DNA from: CAWJAP01 sp963834365
GTDB lineage: Bacteria > Acidobacteriota > Vicinamibacteria > Vicinamibacterales > Vicinamibacteraceae
Assembly: GCA_963834365.1 (NCBI GenBank)
Contig: CAWIBS010000037.1
Coordinates: 62,001-126,000, forward strand
Direction: 5' to 3'
DNA length: 64,000 nucleotides
Shown: one piece after another, positions 18,970 through 30,944 of the stretch
Layout of the letters: each line of letters starts with the position of its first letter
Numbering within the stretch: position 1 is the first letter of the stretch
Program-made: the position numbers and the translations under genes
Notes under the pieces: model-generated
What the model saw: only the letters and a program-made list of their open reading frames with translations
Databases searched by the model: none
What the model was told of the DNA's origin: nothing

Positions 18970-19558
18970 TCATCTGCCTTTCAGGTCAGCGGGCCGGCTC
19001 GCCCCTCCGGGCGCCGGCGCGCGTTGATCGCCCGGGGATCGGCGACCGGCGACGAGCACCAGCGCCAGCGCCGGCAGCCAGATCCACAGGAACTCGTTCA
19101 TCAGGATCTCCAGCCCGCGCTCGCTGAAGAACGCACGCACGCTGATCGGCGACACCTCGATCGGCGTCACCGGAAAGTGATGGCGCGACCAGTTGAAGGG
19201 TGCCCCGAACGCCACGCCACGGCCGCCGTTGGTGAACGCGTCGAGCACGCCGTGCGACGCCGTCGCCAGGAACAGGCACGTCCACGCGCCGGCGCGCGTC
19301 AGCCCGGCGACGCCTCGTGGAAACAGCACGACGGTGACGAGCGGTGGCGACGACCGCGGCAACGGGCAGAGAGTGGCTCAAGCCGCGATGTCCCAGGGGG
19401 TGATCGAGGTGGAATCCGAGCCCCAGCCCCGCCACATCGAGGTCGGGCGCCATGGCGCAGACGGCACACGCCGCGAGCAGGCGGGCTCGCGACCCCGGTG
19501 GCGCAAAGCACGCGCCCACGCTCAGGCCCGCGACCGCATGCGAGAACGCGGAAGGCAT
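18970..19558 (-). CDS. Membrane-bound metal-dependent hydrolase (YdjM type), one frameshift
   Basis: Small integral membrane protein of the LexA-regulated YdjM-type hydrolase superfamily. The N-terminal frame has the typical metal motifs MPSAFSHAVAGLS, APDLDV and GHRGLSHSL; after about 19340 the protein continues in another frame with ATASHGVLDAFTNGG, where HGxLD is the last metal motif, and a final helix NEFLWIWLPALALVLVAG. One extra base explains the break. The ATG at 19558 lies seven bases after the restored cupin stop, suggesting co-transcription. Substrate unknown. Confidence 0.
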
Positions 19559-19565
19559 GCAGGCA

Positions 19566-19932
19566 CTACTCGGCGTCGCGGTGCACCGTGCCGGGCGAGA
19601 ACGCGGGCAGACAGAATCGCGACGTATTCGGCCCCTCCGGGCTCCGGGCTCGCATAGCGCACCCACTCACCCGGTGCGGTGACGACGGCCTGGCCGGCGC
19701 GGACGTCGAGCTGTCCCGACGCGTGCTCCACCCGCAGCAGTCCACGGAGGACGACGGTAATCTCCTCGAACTCTGGTCGCTGTCCCGGCTCCCGCCAGCC
19801 TTCGGGCGACACCATCCGCGCGACGCTGACGCCGGCGTGGCCGGAGTTCACGCGCCCGGCGTATTCCTCGATGATCTTCGGCTTGTTGCCGGCGGCGGCG
19901 ATGATGGTGGGCTGTGCGATCAAGGTCGGCAT
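19566..19932 (-). CDS. Cupin-domain protein, one frameshift near its end
   Basis: Single-domain cupin, about 120 residues. The first cupin motif region is EFEEITVVLRGLLRV, followed by RAGQAVVTAPGEWVRY and AEYVAI. After AEYVAI the frame is disturbed by an extra T (about 19610); removing it gives ICLPAFSPGTVHRDAE and a TAG at 19566-19568, the ending expected for this type of cupin. The ATG at 19932 is preferred over one two codons upstream. It is divergent from the ThuA-repeat gene with only 37 bases between starts. Confidence 0.
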
Positions 19933-19957
19933 CGTCATCCAGAGCAGGCGCACCGTC

Positions 19958-19963
19958 TATTCT
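19958..19963 (+). promoter_or_regulatory. Likely -10 hexamer for the ThuA-repeat gene
   Basis: TATTCT six bases before the ATG at 19970, giving a leaderless transcript as proposed for moaA and the lipoprotein gene at 25435. Confidence 0.
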
Positions 19964-19969
19964 AGTGGC

Positions 19970-22246
19970 ATGCGCCTGAACCGGAGTGGCTCCTGGGCAT
20001 CGATCTTCTGCGCGGCGGTGTTGGTCGCGGGGATCAGCGTCGATGCAGGGGCACAGAGCCCGAAGCGGGTCTTGTACGTGACGCACGTCGGCCCGCTGGC
20101 GCACGCGCATCCCTCACGCCTGTATGCCCGCGACGTCCTCCAGCAGCTCGGACAGAGCTCCGGCGCCTTCACCGTCACGTGGACGGACGACTCGAGCCAG
20201 ATCAGCGCCGCGAGCCTGGCCGCCTACGATGCCGTCGTGTTCTTCACAGCCGGCGAGCTCGGCTGGACCGCCGACCAGAAATCCGCGCTCCTGGAGTTCG
20301 TCCGTGCCGGCAAGGGCTTCGTCGGCGTCCACAGCGCCACCGACACGTTCTATTCGTGGCCGGAGTATGGCGACCTGGTAGGCGGCTACTTCGAGACGCA
20401 CCCCTGGGCGCAGCCCGCCGGCATCCTCGTCGAAGACCTGTCCCACGTCGCGACCGCCCATCTCGGCGCCGGCTTCACGATCGACGACGAGATCTACCAG
20501 TTCCGCAACTGGTCTCGCGCCGCCGTCCACGTCCTCCTCAGGCTCGATCTGACGTCCGTTCCTCCCCAGACTCCCCCACCGCCGCCGCGACCCGACGGGG
20601 ACTACGCTCTGGCGTGGACCAAACCGTACGGCAATGGCCGCGTGTTCTACACGGCTCTCGGACACGCCGACGCGGTCTGGGACGATACCCGGTTCCGGCA
20701 GCACATCCTCGGGGGCATCCGCTGGGCGCTCGGCGACGGCGACGGCGACGGGCTCGACGATCGCTGGGAACTGCGGTTCGGCCTCAGTGAGTCGTCGGCC
20801 GCCGGTGCAGACGGCGCGGCCGGTGATCCGGACAACGACGGCGCGACCAACGCGCAGGAGCAACTTGGAGCCACGCATCCGCGCGGCGTGGCGTTCCGCT
20901 ACCTCGCCGAGGGTGCGACGAGCGAGTTCTTCGACACGCGCGTGTCCGTGCTGAATCCCGACGCCACCCACCCCGCTTACGTGCAGCTCCGGTTCCTGAA
21001 GGAATCGGGCGGAGTCGTCACGACGGACATGCGACTGCCGCCGCTGTCGCAACACGGTGTCCGAGTCGCGGACCTGCCGGGAATGGCCGGGGACTCGTTC
21101 GCGACGCAGGTCGTGTCGGACGTCCCGATCGTCTCCGAGCGGACCATGACCTGGGGCGGCGCGGTGAAGTACGGCAGTCATGCCGAGACGGCAGTGCCGG
21201 AGTTCGCCCGGGACTGGTTCTTCGCCGAGGGCGCGACCCACGGCCGATTCGACCTGTTCTTCCTCATACAGAACCCCGCGGCGGTCGTCGCCGAGGTCCA
21301 GGCGACCTTCCTGCGCAGCGGCTCGCCGGCGATCGTCCGCCCCTACAGCGTCGGTCCGAACCGCCGGTTGACCATCAACGTTGACGCCATTGAGGGACTC
21401 GAAGCGGCCGACGTCGCCGCGGCGTTCACGTCGCTCAACGGGACGCCGTTCATCGTCGAACGGGCGATGTACCTGTCGCGGCCGGGAGAGCTCTGGTCCG
21501 GCGGACACGCAAGTGCCGGAGTCACCAGCCTCGCGTCGCGATGGTTTCTGGCGGAGGGGGCGACGGGATCGTTCTTCGACACGTTCGTCCTCGTGGGCAA
21601 TCCCGGCATGGTGGACGCGCCTCTGCGCGTCACCTATCTCACGCCCGGCGGCGCCCCCATCGTCCACTCCCACACGGTCGGGGCCGAACGACGGTTGACA
21701 CTGTTTCCTGAAGCGGAGCCCGAGCTGGCCTCGACGTCGCTGTCCGTCGTCGTGGAATCGATCAACGGCGTGCCGATTGTGGTCGAGCGCGCCATGTGGT
21801 GGCCCGGTCCGACCGGGGCGACCTGGCAGGAAGGCCACAGCACGCTCGCCACCACGCAGACGGGCACCGGCTGGGCGCTGGCCGATGGAGAGGCCGGCGG
21901 CCCGACCGCGGCGCGAACCTACGTCCTGGTCGCCACCGGAGACAGCGCGACCAACGACTCGCTCCGACTGAGGATCGTGCTGGACGACGGCCGCGTCCTG
22001 CTGAAGACGTATGCCGACACGCTGACTCCCGGTGCGCGCTTCACCTTCGACATCGAAGCCGAATTCCCCGAAGTGGCGGGTCACCGCTTCGGCGTGATCG
22101 TCGAATCGCTGGGCCAGATGCAGGTCGGCGGAGTGCCGACCGCGGTCCCGCCCATGCCGCTGGTCGTCGAGCGAGCCGTGTACGCCGACGCGGGAGGCAG
22201 CTTCTGGGCCGCTGGCACCAACCTCGTGGCGACGCGGTTGCGGTGA
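19970..22246 (+). CDS. Secreted ThuA-like protein with four AEG/VERAM repeats
   Basis: An exported 758-residue protein. After a signal peptide ending near DAGAQS there is a ThuA-like class I glutamine-amidotransferase-fold domain (residues about 30-240: RVLYVTHVG, YDAVVFFTAGELG, GKGFVGVHSATDTF, NGRVFYTALGH), a domain linked to sugar utilisation and carbohydrate metabolism. A short Asp-rich, calcium-type linker follows (DGDGDGLDDRWE, DPDNDGATN). The rest is four units of about 105-115 residues, each starting (W)(F/Y)LAEGAT and ending with VERAM(Y/W) and a GGHAS-like piece. The last unit ends FWAAGTNLVATRLR, nearly identical to the end of the metalloprotease at 27575. ORF intact. Confidence 0.
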   Translation: MRLNRSGSWASIFCAAVLVAGISVDAGAQSPKRVLYVTHVGPLAHAHPSRLYARDVLQQLGQSSGAFTVTWTDDSSQISAASLAAYDAVVFFTAGELGWTADQKSALLEFVRAGKGFVGVHSATDTFYSWPEYGDLVGGYFETHPWAQPAGILVEDLSHVATAHLGAGFTIDDEIYQFRNWSRAAVHVLLRLDLTSVPPQTPPPPPRPDGDYALAWTKPYGNGRVFYTALGHADAVWDDTRFRQHILGGIRWALGDGDGDGLDDRWELRFGLSESSAAGADGAAGDPDNDGATNAQEQLGATHPRGVAFRYLAEGATSEFFDTRVSVLNPDATHPAYVQLRFLKESGGVVTTDMRLPPLSQHGVRVADLPGMAGDSFATQVVSDVPIVSERTMTWGGAVKYGSHAETAVPEFARDWFFAEGATHGRFDLFFLIQNPAAVVAEVQATFLRSGSPAIVRPYSVGPNRRLTINVDAIEGLEAADVAAAFTSLNGTPFIVERAMYLSRPGELWSGGHASAGVTSLASRWFLAEGATGSFFDTFVLVGNPGMVDAPLRVTYLTPGGAPIVHSHTVGAERRLTLFPEAEPELASTSLSVVVESINGVPIVVERAMWWPGPTGATWQEGHSTLATTQTGTGWALADGEAGGPTAARTYVLVATGDSATNDSLRLRIVLDDGRVLLKTYADTLTPGARFTFDIEAEFPEVAGHRFGVIVESLGQMQVGGVPTAVPPMPLVVERAVYADAGGSFWAAGTNLVATRLR

Positions 22247-22429
22247 ACGCCGCTGGGGTGTCCGGGGCGAGGACTTCGGCGTTTCATGGGTACGAGCGCG
22301 ACGGCGGTGGCACCCGACCGAATCTTCATCAACCTCGGCGAGTTGACCGGCAACATCTGGAGCGCCCGGCTCCAGTAGGCTTCAGCGGCGGTCGGCGCAT
22401 CCGACCGTCGGCCCCCGAAGGTCTGGCGA

Positions 22430-23004
22430 CAGTCGTCATCGCCGCGCCCTCCCCGCGCCGCTTTGGCAGCACGTCGCCGCGCCAACGAGCCGAGGAGAGA
22501 ACCCCTTCCCCGCACGTGCGCTCGACGCGTCAGGTGTCCCTGCACCCTGGCCGTGCCGCGTCCTGGTCACGGAGGAGCTGTGGCAGTTCGCGGAGCTGGC
22601 CTGGGAACGTTCGGGGACGTTTCGGGCGCAGTGCGGGAAGCTCGCGGCCGCCGGCGCCGTCGTCGTCGTGCAGGCGGCATTGCCAGACCAGGACGAGCGG
22701 GCGGCCGCAAGCATCGGCGTGGCGCCGGAGGGTGTCAGGGTGGCCCGAATCCGCGTCCGCCCGGGCCGCCACGCTGTTGAGCTCATCGCCCACGAGCTCG
22801 AGCACGTCCTGGAGCAGATCGAGGGCGTAAGTCTTCTGATGGACACTCGACGCGGTCGGTCAGTGCTGCTGCGCGATGGCGCATTCGAGACGCGCCGCGC
22901 CATCGAGGCGGGGCGGCGAGTGGCCGATCGAGGTTCGTCGAACGAACCGAGCAGGACGACAGGCCCCAAAAAGCAACGCCCGGCAGGGTTCTGTCAGGCC
23001 GTGA
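22430..23004 (+). CDS. Hypothetical small exported protein with HExxH motif, frames disturbed
   Basis: I do not recognise this gene. One open frame from about 22463 encodes a continuous, protein-like stretch (VAAPTSRGENPFPARALDAS, VLVTEELWQFAELAWERSG, AAGAVVVVQAALPD) leading to AVELIAHELEHVLEQIEG, which fits the zinc-protease pattern abXHExxHbc. A hydrophobic start (LATVVIAA) lies in a different frame at about 22430, and a plausible end (VRRTNRAGRQ, TGA 23002-23004) in a third, so two single-base errors would restore about 190 residues. Start and end are uncertain. The stretch 22247-22429 upstream shows nothing convincing. Confidence 0.
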
Positions 23005-23015
23005 TCTGGGCACGT

Positions 23016-23087
23016 GCCGGACCTGAAGGTCCGGCCTACCGCCTCGGTAGGGTGCCCGCCTCGGTAGGGCGGGGCTTCAGCCCCGCC
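23016..23087. repeat. Double palindrome, family P3
   Basis: gccggacct-ga-aggtccggc (23016-23035) is followed by ctaccgcctcggtaggg and then gcggggc-ttca-gccccgc (to 23087). The same pair of hairpins occurs at 63058-63126. It stands between convergent genes and may terminate transcription. Confidence 0.
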
Positions 23088-23095
23088 GTCAACCC

Positions 23096-25190
<2,095 letters not shown>

Positions 25191-25422
25191 GCTCTCTCCT
25201 GTCCCCGTGACCATCGAACCCGGCCAGCCGCGCCCCGCCCATGGGACGGCGCACACGAAGCCCTGGCGCAAGCGCCCGGATTATGGCAAGGAATACCGCC
25301 GTTTCCGCGAGTTTTCCCCTGAACTGGCGCGATCGGGGGTTGATCGGGCACCAGTCGGCCGCCGCCGGACCTCCAGCTGAGCTTCCGGAAAGACGCACCC
25401 CGCACGCCGGAACGCGCGGCCC

Positions 25423-25428
25423 TATACT
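25423..25428 (+). promoter_or_regulatory. Promoter -10 hexamer for the lipoprotein gene, likely leaderless
   Basis: TATACT, followed by six bases and the ATG at 25435. No ribosome site fits between them. Confidence 0.
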
Positions 25429-25434
25429 GCCGGC

Positions 25435-26280
25435 ATGCCCAATGCTGCCCGAGGCGTATTCCGGCTCGCCCTGATCATCGCCGCGGCGGTCTCGTCGGCG
25501 GCGTGCTTCACGAGCGAAACCGTCATCAAGGTCAAGGCCGACGGGTCCGGAACGATCGAGCAGACCCATCTGATGAACGAACAGATGATCGCGATGGCCG
25601 GCGCGATGGCGGGTGCCGCGGCGAAGGAGGCAGGCGCACAAGGCGACGTCCCGAAGCTCGAGGAGCTGTTCAGCGAGGACCAGTTGCGCCGCCAGGCGAC
25701 CCAATGGGGTCAGGGGGTGCGGTTCGTCTCGCACACGCCGCTCGCACAGGGCCCGATGAAGGGCGCCAGCGCAGTCTTTGCCTTCGACGATGTGAACAAG
25801 CTCTCGATGGGGGGCACCGGATCGACGGCTGCGGGGACGGCGGCGCCGTCGGGGCCCGCGATGCGATTCGGGTTGACGAATGTCGCCGGGCGCTCGGTCA
25901 TCAGCGTGACGTTTCCTGAGAGCGCCGGCCCGGCCGCGCCATCAGAGTCCGCCGGCTCGCCAGCGTCCCCCCAGGCCCCGCCGCAGATCCCCCCGGAGGC
26001 GCTCGGCATGGTCAAGACCATGTTCGCGGGCGCGCGTGTCGGAATCGACGTGGAAGTAGACGGCCGCATCGTCGCGACGAACGCGCCGGCGACCACCGGC
26101 GCGCGTGCCACGCTCTTCGCCGTGGACTTCGGCGAACTGCTCTCGGATCCGTCGAAGTTGGCCGCCCTGCAGACCCTCAGACCGGGTGTGGACTTCGACA
26201 CCGTGCGCAAGACGCTCGGCGGCGTGAAGGGGGTCACCGTACCGACGCATCAGGTCGTGAGCATCGAGTTCGCCAAGTAA
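25435..26280 (+). CDS. Lipoprotein of unknown function
   Basis: A 281-residue protein with a signal peptide and lipobox (VSSAAC, cysteine about residue 23) followed by FTSETVIKVKADGSGTIEQT. The sequence has an Ala/Met-rich helical part (residues 40-70), a two-sheet region and a Pro/Ser/Ala-rich linker (about 165-185). The opening strand pattern (VIKVKADGSGTIE) is common in secreted acidobacterial lipoproteins of unknown role. It is transcribed away from the lipid-synthase-like gene. Confidence 0.
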   Translation: MPNAARGVFRLALIIAAAVSSAACFTSETVIKVKADGSGTIEQTHLMNEQMIAMAGAMAGAAAKEAGAQGDVPKLEELFSEDQLRRQATQWGQGVRFVSHTPLAQGPMKGASAVFAFDDVNKLSMGGTGSTAAGTAAPSGPAMRFGLTNVAGRSVISVTFPESAGPAAPSESAGSPASPQAPPQIPPEALGMVKTMFAGARVGIDVEVDGRIVATNAPATTGARATLFAVDFGELLSDPSKLAALQTLRPGVDFDTVRKTLGGVKGVTVPTHQVVSIEFAK

Positions 26281-26432
26281 GCGTCACTCCGGGATGACGT
26301 CGGGTGTGCATTCGCGGCGACAGCGGCGCACGTTACGATCGCAGGTCACCGGTTTTCCTGCGGGAATCTGACGGTCCGGCTTCGGCGCGTGTCTTGCTTC
26401 TGAGCTGTAGCCACTCTGCTGGAGGTGCCCCG

Positions 26433-27501
26433 GTGCGTTCCCCCCTCGCAACTTCACTCGTCACGGGTCTCATCGTTGTGACAATGACCGCGCTCGCGCC
26501 GTCGACCGCCGACGCGCAGCGCCGCGGAGGCGGCGGTGGAGGCGGTGGTAGCAGTGCTCGATCGGCCGGGGCCCGCGCTCCCGCGCGGGGCGCGAGTGGC
26601 TATGCGGTGCCTCGCCGCTACCCGTCGCACCGTCCGAACTACTATCCGCACCGGTCGTACTCCGGCTCGTACTACCGCCCCTACTACGGCTCGTATTACC
26701 GCCCGTACTACTACCGGCCGTACTACTATCCGTACTACTCGCCCTACTACTACGCCCCGTATTGGGGTGGCGGACTCGGGTGGAGCGTCGGGTTCGGGTG
26801 GGGGTATCCCTATGGGTGGGGTGTGCCGTACGGCTACGGCGGCTACGGCTACTACCCGGGCTACTACGACAACATGGGCGCCGCGCGGCTGCAGGTCAAT
26901 CCGAAACAGACCGAGGTCTACGTGGATGGCTACTTCGCCGGCGTGGTGGACGATTTCGACGGCACGTCCCAGCGGTTACGGCTCGACCCCGGCGAACACG
27001 AGATCGAGCTGTACCTGGACGGCCATCGGCCGCGCCGCGAACGGGTGATGTTCACGAGAGGGAACACCCTGCGCCTGAGATACACGATGGAACCGCTGGC
27101 GGCTGGCGAACCGCCAACGGCGCGGCCGAAGCCTGCGCCGGCACCACCGAGGTCGGCACCGCCGGACGCGGTCCCCGGCGAGCCTGCGCAGCCGGGCGCG
27201 CGCTACCCGGGCGAGGCCGAGCCGTCCAATGGCATCGCGATCGAACGACACGCGCCGCGCGCGGCCTTCGGCTCGCTGCAGATCCGCGTGCAGCCGGGCG
27301 ACGCCGAGATCGTGATCGACGGCGAAGGCTGGTCCAGTCCCGATCCACGGCGGGCCTTGATCGTTCAGCTGTCCGAAGGCACCCACCGGGTCGAGGTGCG
27401 GAAGCGCGGGTTCACGACGTTCACCTCCGAGGTGACGATTCAGCGCGGTGAAACCACGACGCTGAACGTGAGCCTGCTGCAAAGCGATCGAAACATCGTG
27501 A
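26433..27501 (+). CDS. Secreted PEGA-domain protein with Tyr/Gly-rich tract
   Basis: An exported protein of about 355 residues. The GTG start at 26433 follows a good ribosome site (ggaggtg) and opens a signal peptide ending ADAQRR. Next come poly-Gly, Arg/Ala-rich and then a strongly Tyr-Pro-rich tract (residues 65-110, repeats such as YYRPYY and YYPYYSPYY) and a Gly/Tyr segment. Two PEGA domains follow: ARLQVNPKQTEVYVDGYFAG at about 150 and GSLQIRVQPGDAEIVIDGE at about 285, each with the GEHEIEL or GTHRVEV strand. PEGA domains are surface-associated beta-sandwiches. The open frame runs on past 27501 as nonsense; one extra base near 27485 would give a TGA at 27499-27501, which I prefer. Confidence 0.
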
Positions 27502-27574
27502 CGTCGGGCTACGACGGGCCCGCGGCCTGTAGGCCCGAAGCCAGCGGCTTTCAGACGCGTTCGACGTCACGGGC

Positions 27575-30500
27575 TCAGGCGCGTCGCCAGGGCGGCGGTC
27601 CCCGCCGCCCAGAAGACGCCGGCGTGGTCGGAATACATCGCGCGCTCGACGACGATCTGCGGGACGACACCGCCGGCGCCGGACGCGAGGCTTTGAACCA
27701 CCGCACCGAAGGCGCGACCGGCCGCGCCCGGGAACAGCTCCGCAATCGACACGCTCGTCCTGCTGTTCGCCGCAATCGCGACGGTTGCGGCCGCCGTGCT
27801 CGAGTCCTCGAAGTAGAGCGTGATGGCCGCCAGACCCGCAGCGGCAGACGTGTTGGCCACCAGCACGTAGGTCTGATCGGCCGCGGGTCCACCGAGCTGG
27901 CCATCCGCGAGGCCCCATCGTGTGCCGGTCTCGGTGGCGCCGACTTCGTTGTGCGCTTCGTGCCAGACAGGCTGTGGCCACCACATCGATCGCTCGACGA
28001 TGATCGGCACGCCATTGCTCGAGCGGACCCGCATGGCCACCGCCGTGCCGGCAAGCGCCTTGTTTCCGGAGCCGGACGGGAACTCCTCCTCGTCCACCCA
28101 GATCGTGAAGCGGGACTGGGCGGGGACCTGATAGGCCTTCGTGAGAACGTTGCCGTCCGGCAGCAGGTAATCCACGTTCACCACGGCGGCGGCCGCCTGC
28201 GGGTTGGCGATCAGCACGAACAGCTCGAAGAACGTCGCCGGTCGCGCCCTCGGCGAGGAACCAGTCCAAGGCCGGCGCATTGACGCCGGCGCTCGCATGG
28301 CCGGCCGAGAAGGGCTGCTCCGGGCGATTCAGGTACATCGCTCGTTCGACGACAATCGGCCGGCTCGCCGACACGATCGCCGAGACATCGGTGCTCGCGA
28401 GATCGGCCGCTGCCGTGTCCACCGGAATCGTCGTCCGCGACCGGGGCGGCAGCGAATAGGAGAGATCGATCGGCGCGAGCGGCGGCGGCCGCAGGAAGCG
28501 GACCGTCGCCTCGGCGGTCGTCTCCGCTGGATTCTGCAGGAGATAGAACAACTCGAAATCCCCTGAGGTCGAGCCCTCGGCGAAGTACCACGCGGTGGCG
28601 GGTGTGACGACGGCGGAATCGGCGTGGCTGCCGTAGCCGGTCTCGTTCCAGCTCATGGTGCGATCGACGACCAGCAGGGCATCGGACTCGACGACGGTGG
28701 CAAACGGCGCCGATGCCACGCTGGCCAGCAGCGTCGCGTCGATCGTGCGCCGGGTGGCCGCAGGGATCTGGAGATTGAAGCTCCGCTCAGCCTCGTTCTC
28801 GGCGTTGACGCGCACCAGGACGCGGGCAGTCGTGCCGCCGGGGTTGAGCACCGCGATACGCGTCTTGAAGAACAGGTTCACGGCGCCTTCTGCCAGATAT
28901 CGCGTGACGAATCCTCTCGGGTGCGTGCCCGACGCGTGCTCCTGAAGGTTGGTGCGGCCATCGGCGTCCGGATCTCCTTGCGCCCCGTTGTCGCCGGCCC
29001 CGGAGAGCGGGTCGAGGCCGAAAGTCGTCTCCCAGGCATCGGGCAGCGTGTCGAGGTCCACGTCGGTGTCCCCCGCCTGGGCGATCGTCGTCTGCTGCAT
29101 GGCGATGTCGAGAGCGGTGCTGCGACCCGGGCCGCCGATGTTCGACGCCACGGTGTACTGCACCGCGCCGCTGCCCGTTCCCGAGGCGCCGCTGGTAATC
29201 GCCACCCAGGGTGCCGTCGAGACGGCCGTCCACGCGCACGTGGACGCCGACGCGACGACGTTCACCGCACCCGGCCCGCCACCGACGGGATACTGAGCGC
29301 TGGCGGGCGTGACCGAGAACGTGCACGGCGGGGCCGAGGCGACCGCCGGGGTAGATGAAGGTCACACCGGCGCGATCGTCAGGACCGATCGCCGGGGGCA
29401 CGGGGGCCAGCGACGAACAGCACGACGGATACATGATGTTGACTTGCTGATCGGCCGTACACCCGCTGTCGCAGGTATGGCCGAGGCCGAGGCCGTGCCC
29501 GATCTCGTGCGTCAGCACCCGGGTGAAGTCGGGCACGCTCGTGAACGAGCCGGTGACCTGATTGAAGACGACGTAGGCGTGGGTGAACGCGTAGAACGCC
29601 TGGCCGTTCACGACGTGGGTCGAGCCCGGATCGTAGCAGCCGCCGCCAACCGCCAGGACGCCGCTGGCCAGGTCACCGGCGGGGTCGTCGAAGGTGATGA
29701 GCCCGCGGCCCTGATTGGTCGGGGTGCAGTACTCGTCTGGACTGCGCCACGCCGCCGTCGCTCAGCGTTCCGCCGAACGTCAGCGCAATCCGCGCCGTGG
29801 GAACGTCCGTCCAGGCGGCCAGGGCGACCTGGATTTCGCTGTCCGTGTTGCCGCTCGTGAGCGGCGACGGCCAGAGCGGATTCCGGTACCAGACGATGGT
29901 GGTGTCGGTGTCTGCTTCGCGCCAGCGGATCCCGCCCCCGAGCAGCCTGAAGGGCTCGTCCACCGGATCGGTCACGACGGGTGACGGCACCGTGGGCACC
30001 GACGAGACATCGGCTCGGCGGGGACGCACGCCCTTGACGGCCGCGACGACGCGACGGAAGGTCTCGAGCGAGCGGGGCGCGGTCGTCGCCGGCCCGCCGA
30101 CAATCCGTGCTTCGCTCGCGAAGCGATCGAGCCGCGGCCCGGTGCCATCCGGCTGCGGGCGGACGTGGAAGGCGGAGAACGCCATGGCCACGCTGCGCAG
30201 GGAGCCGTTCCCGCGCTCGAGACACAGCACGACGTCCTCACCGACCGCGAACTGCGGCGCTCCGGGGACCCACATGCCGAGGCGCGAGGTGCGCCCCCCG
30301 GCTTCCCGCACTTCGATGACGCCCGTCCCGACGCCGGTCAGATCTTCGATGATCGCGAGCCGGGTCACCGTGAAGACCGCCGCGCCGTCGGTGGCAACCT
30401 CGCTGGACGTCGAGATGACGCGCGCGTGGACGACGCGTTCCGACAGCGCCACCAGCTCGGCATCGGTCCGGTAAGCAATCGTGGTCGCGTCCGCGCGTCC

Positions 30501-30575
30501 GGCGAGCCCGGTGAACAACCCGAACAATATCAGCGCTTTCGACCATCGGTCGCCGGGACCGACCCGCATCCCCAT
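27575..30575 (-). CDS. Secreted matrixin-like metalloprotease with BACON domain and four AEG/VERAM repeats, three frameshifts
   Basis: About 1,000 residues after removing one extra base at each of about 29747, 29330 and 28240. Order: signal peptide (KALILFGLFTGLAG); an N-terminal region with VHARVISTSSEV; a metzincin catalytic domain with zinc motif THEIGHGLGLGHT and a possible Met-turn (NIMYPS); a BACON domain (CTFSVTPASAQYPVGGGPG, CAWTAVSTAPWVAITSG); an Asp-rich linker (DTDVDLDTLPDAWE); four repeats starting YLAEGA, YFAEGST, FLAEGATG and GLADGQ, each ending VERAM/VERSM or a variant; and the final FWAAGTAALATRLSP. The repeats and end match the ThuA protein at 19970. BACON domains bind carbohydrate or mucin. 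Convergent with the PEGA gene; a gggctac/gtaggccc stem lies between them (27510-27540). Confidence 0.
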
Positions 30576-30944
30576 CCTGGCATGGTACCAGCGTCGCCGC
30601 AGAGGTTGCCCGAAATCAGGCTCGATATCTGTCTGGGTGATGTTCACCCGCCACACAGCTCATGCGTGACGGGTGTCACGACGGCACCGTCGCACCTGGC
30701 CCGAGTTGCAGAATTGTCGAAGGTCGTGTGAGCGTGCCAAGGTGTGTTCGCCACTCCACTCAATCGGCACAATCGGCACGACGCTCGATTCCTTGTCCGA
30801 TTCGTGGCTGTTTGACCGTTTTCTCCACCGCAGGCTAGGCTTTCCTCTTGCCCGGCAGGGCCGGGGCGCAGCCTGCATGCGCGAACGACCCTCGGTTATT
30901 TGCATGTCTGCACCCATCCGCACAGCGCTTCCCGTCGCCGCAAT

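Noticed and set aside
26304..28283. A 659-residue protein extending the PEGA gene through the convergent region
   Set aside because: Beyond about residue 355 the product is the antisense of the metalloprotease repeats and is Arg/Gly-rich; a one-base correction gives a stop at 27499-27501.
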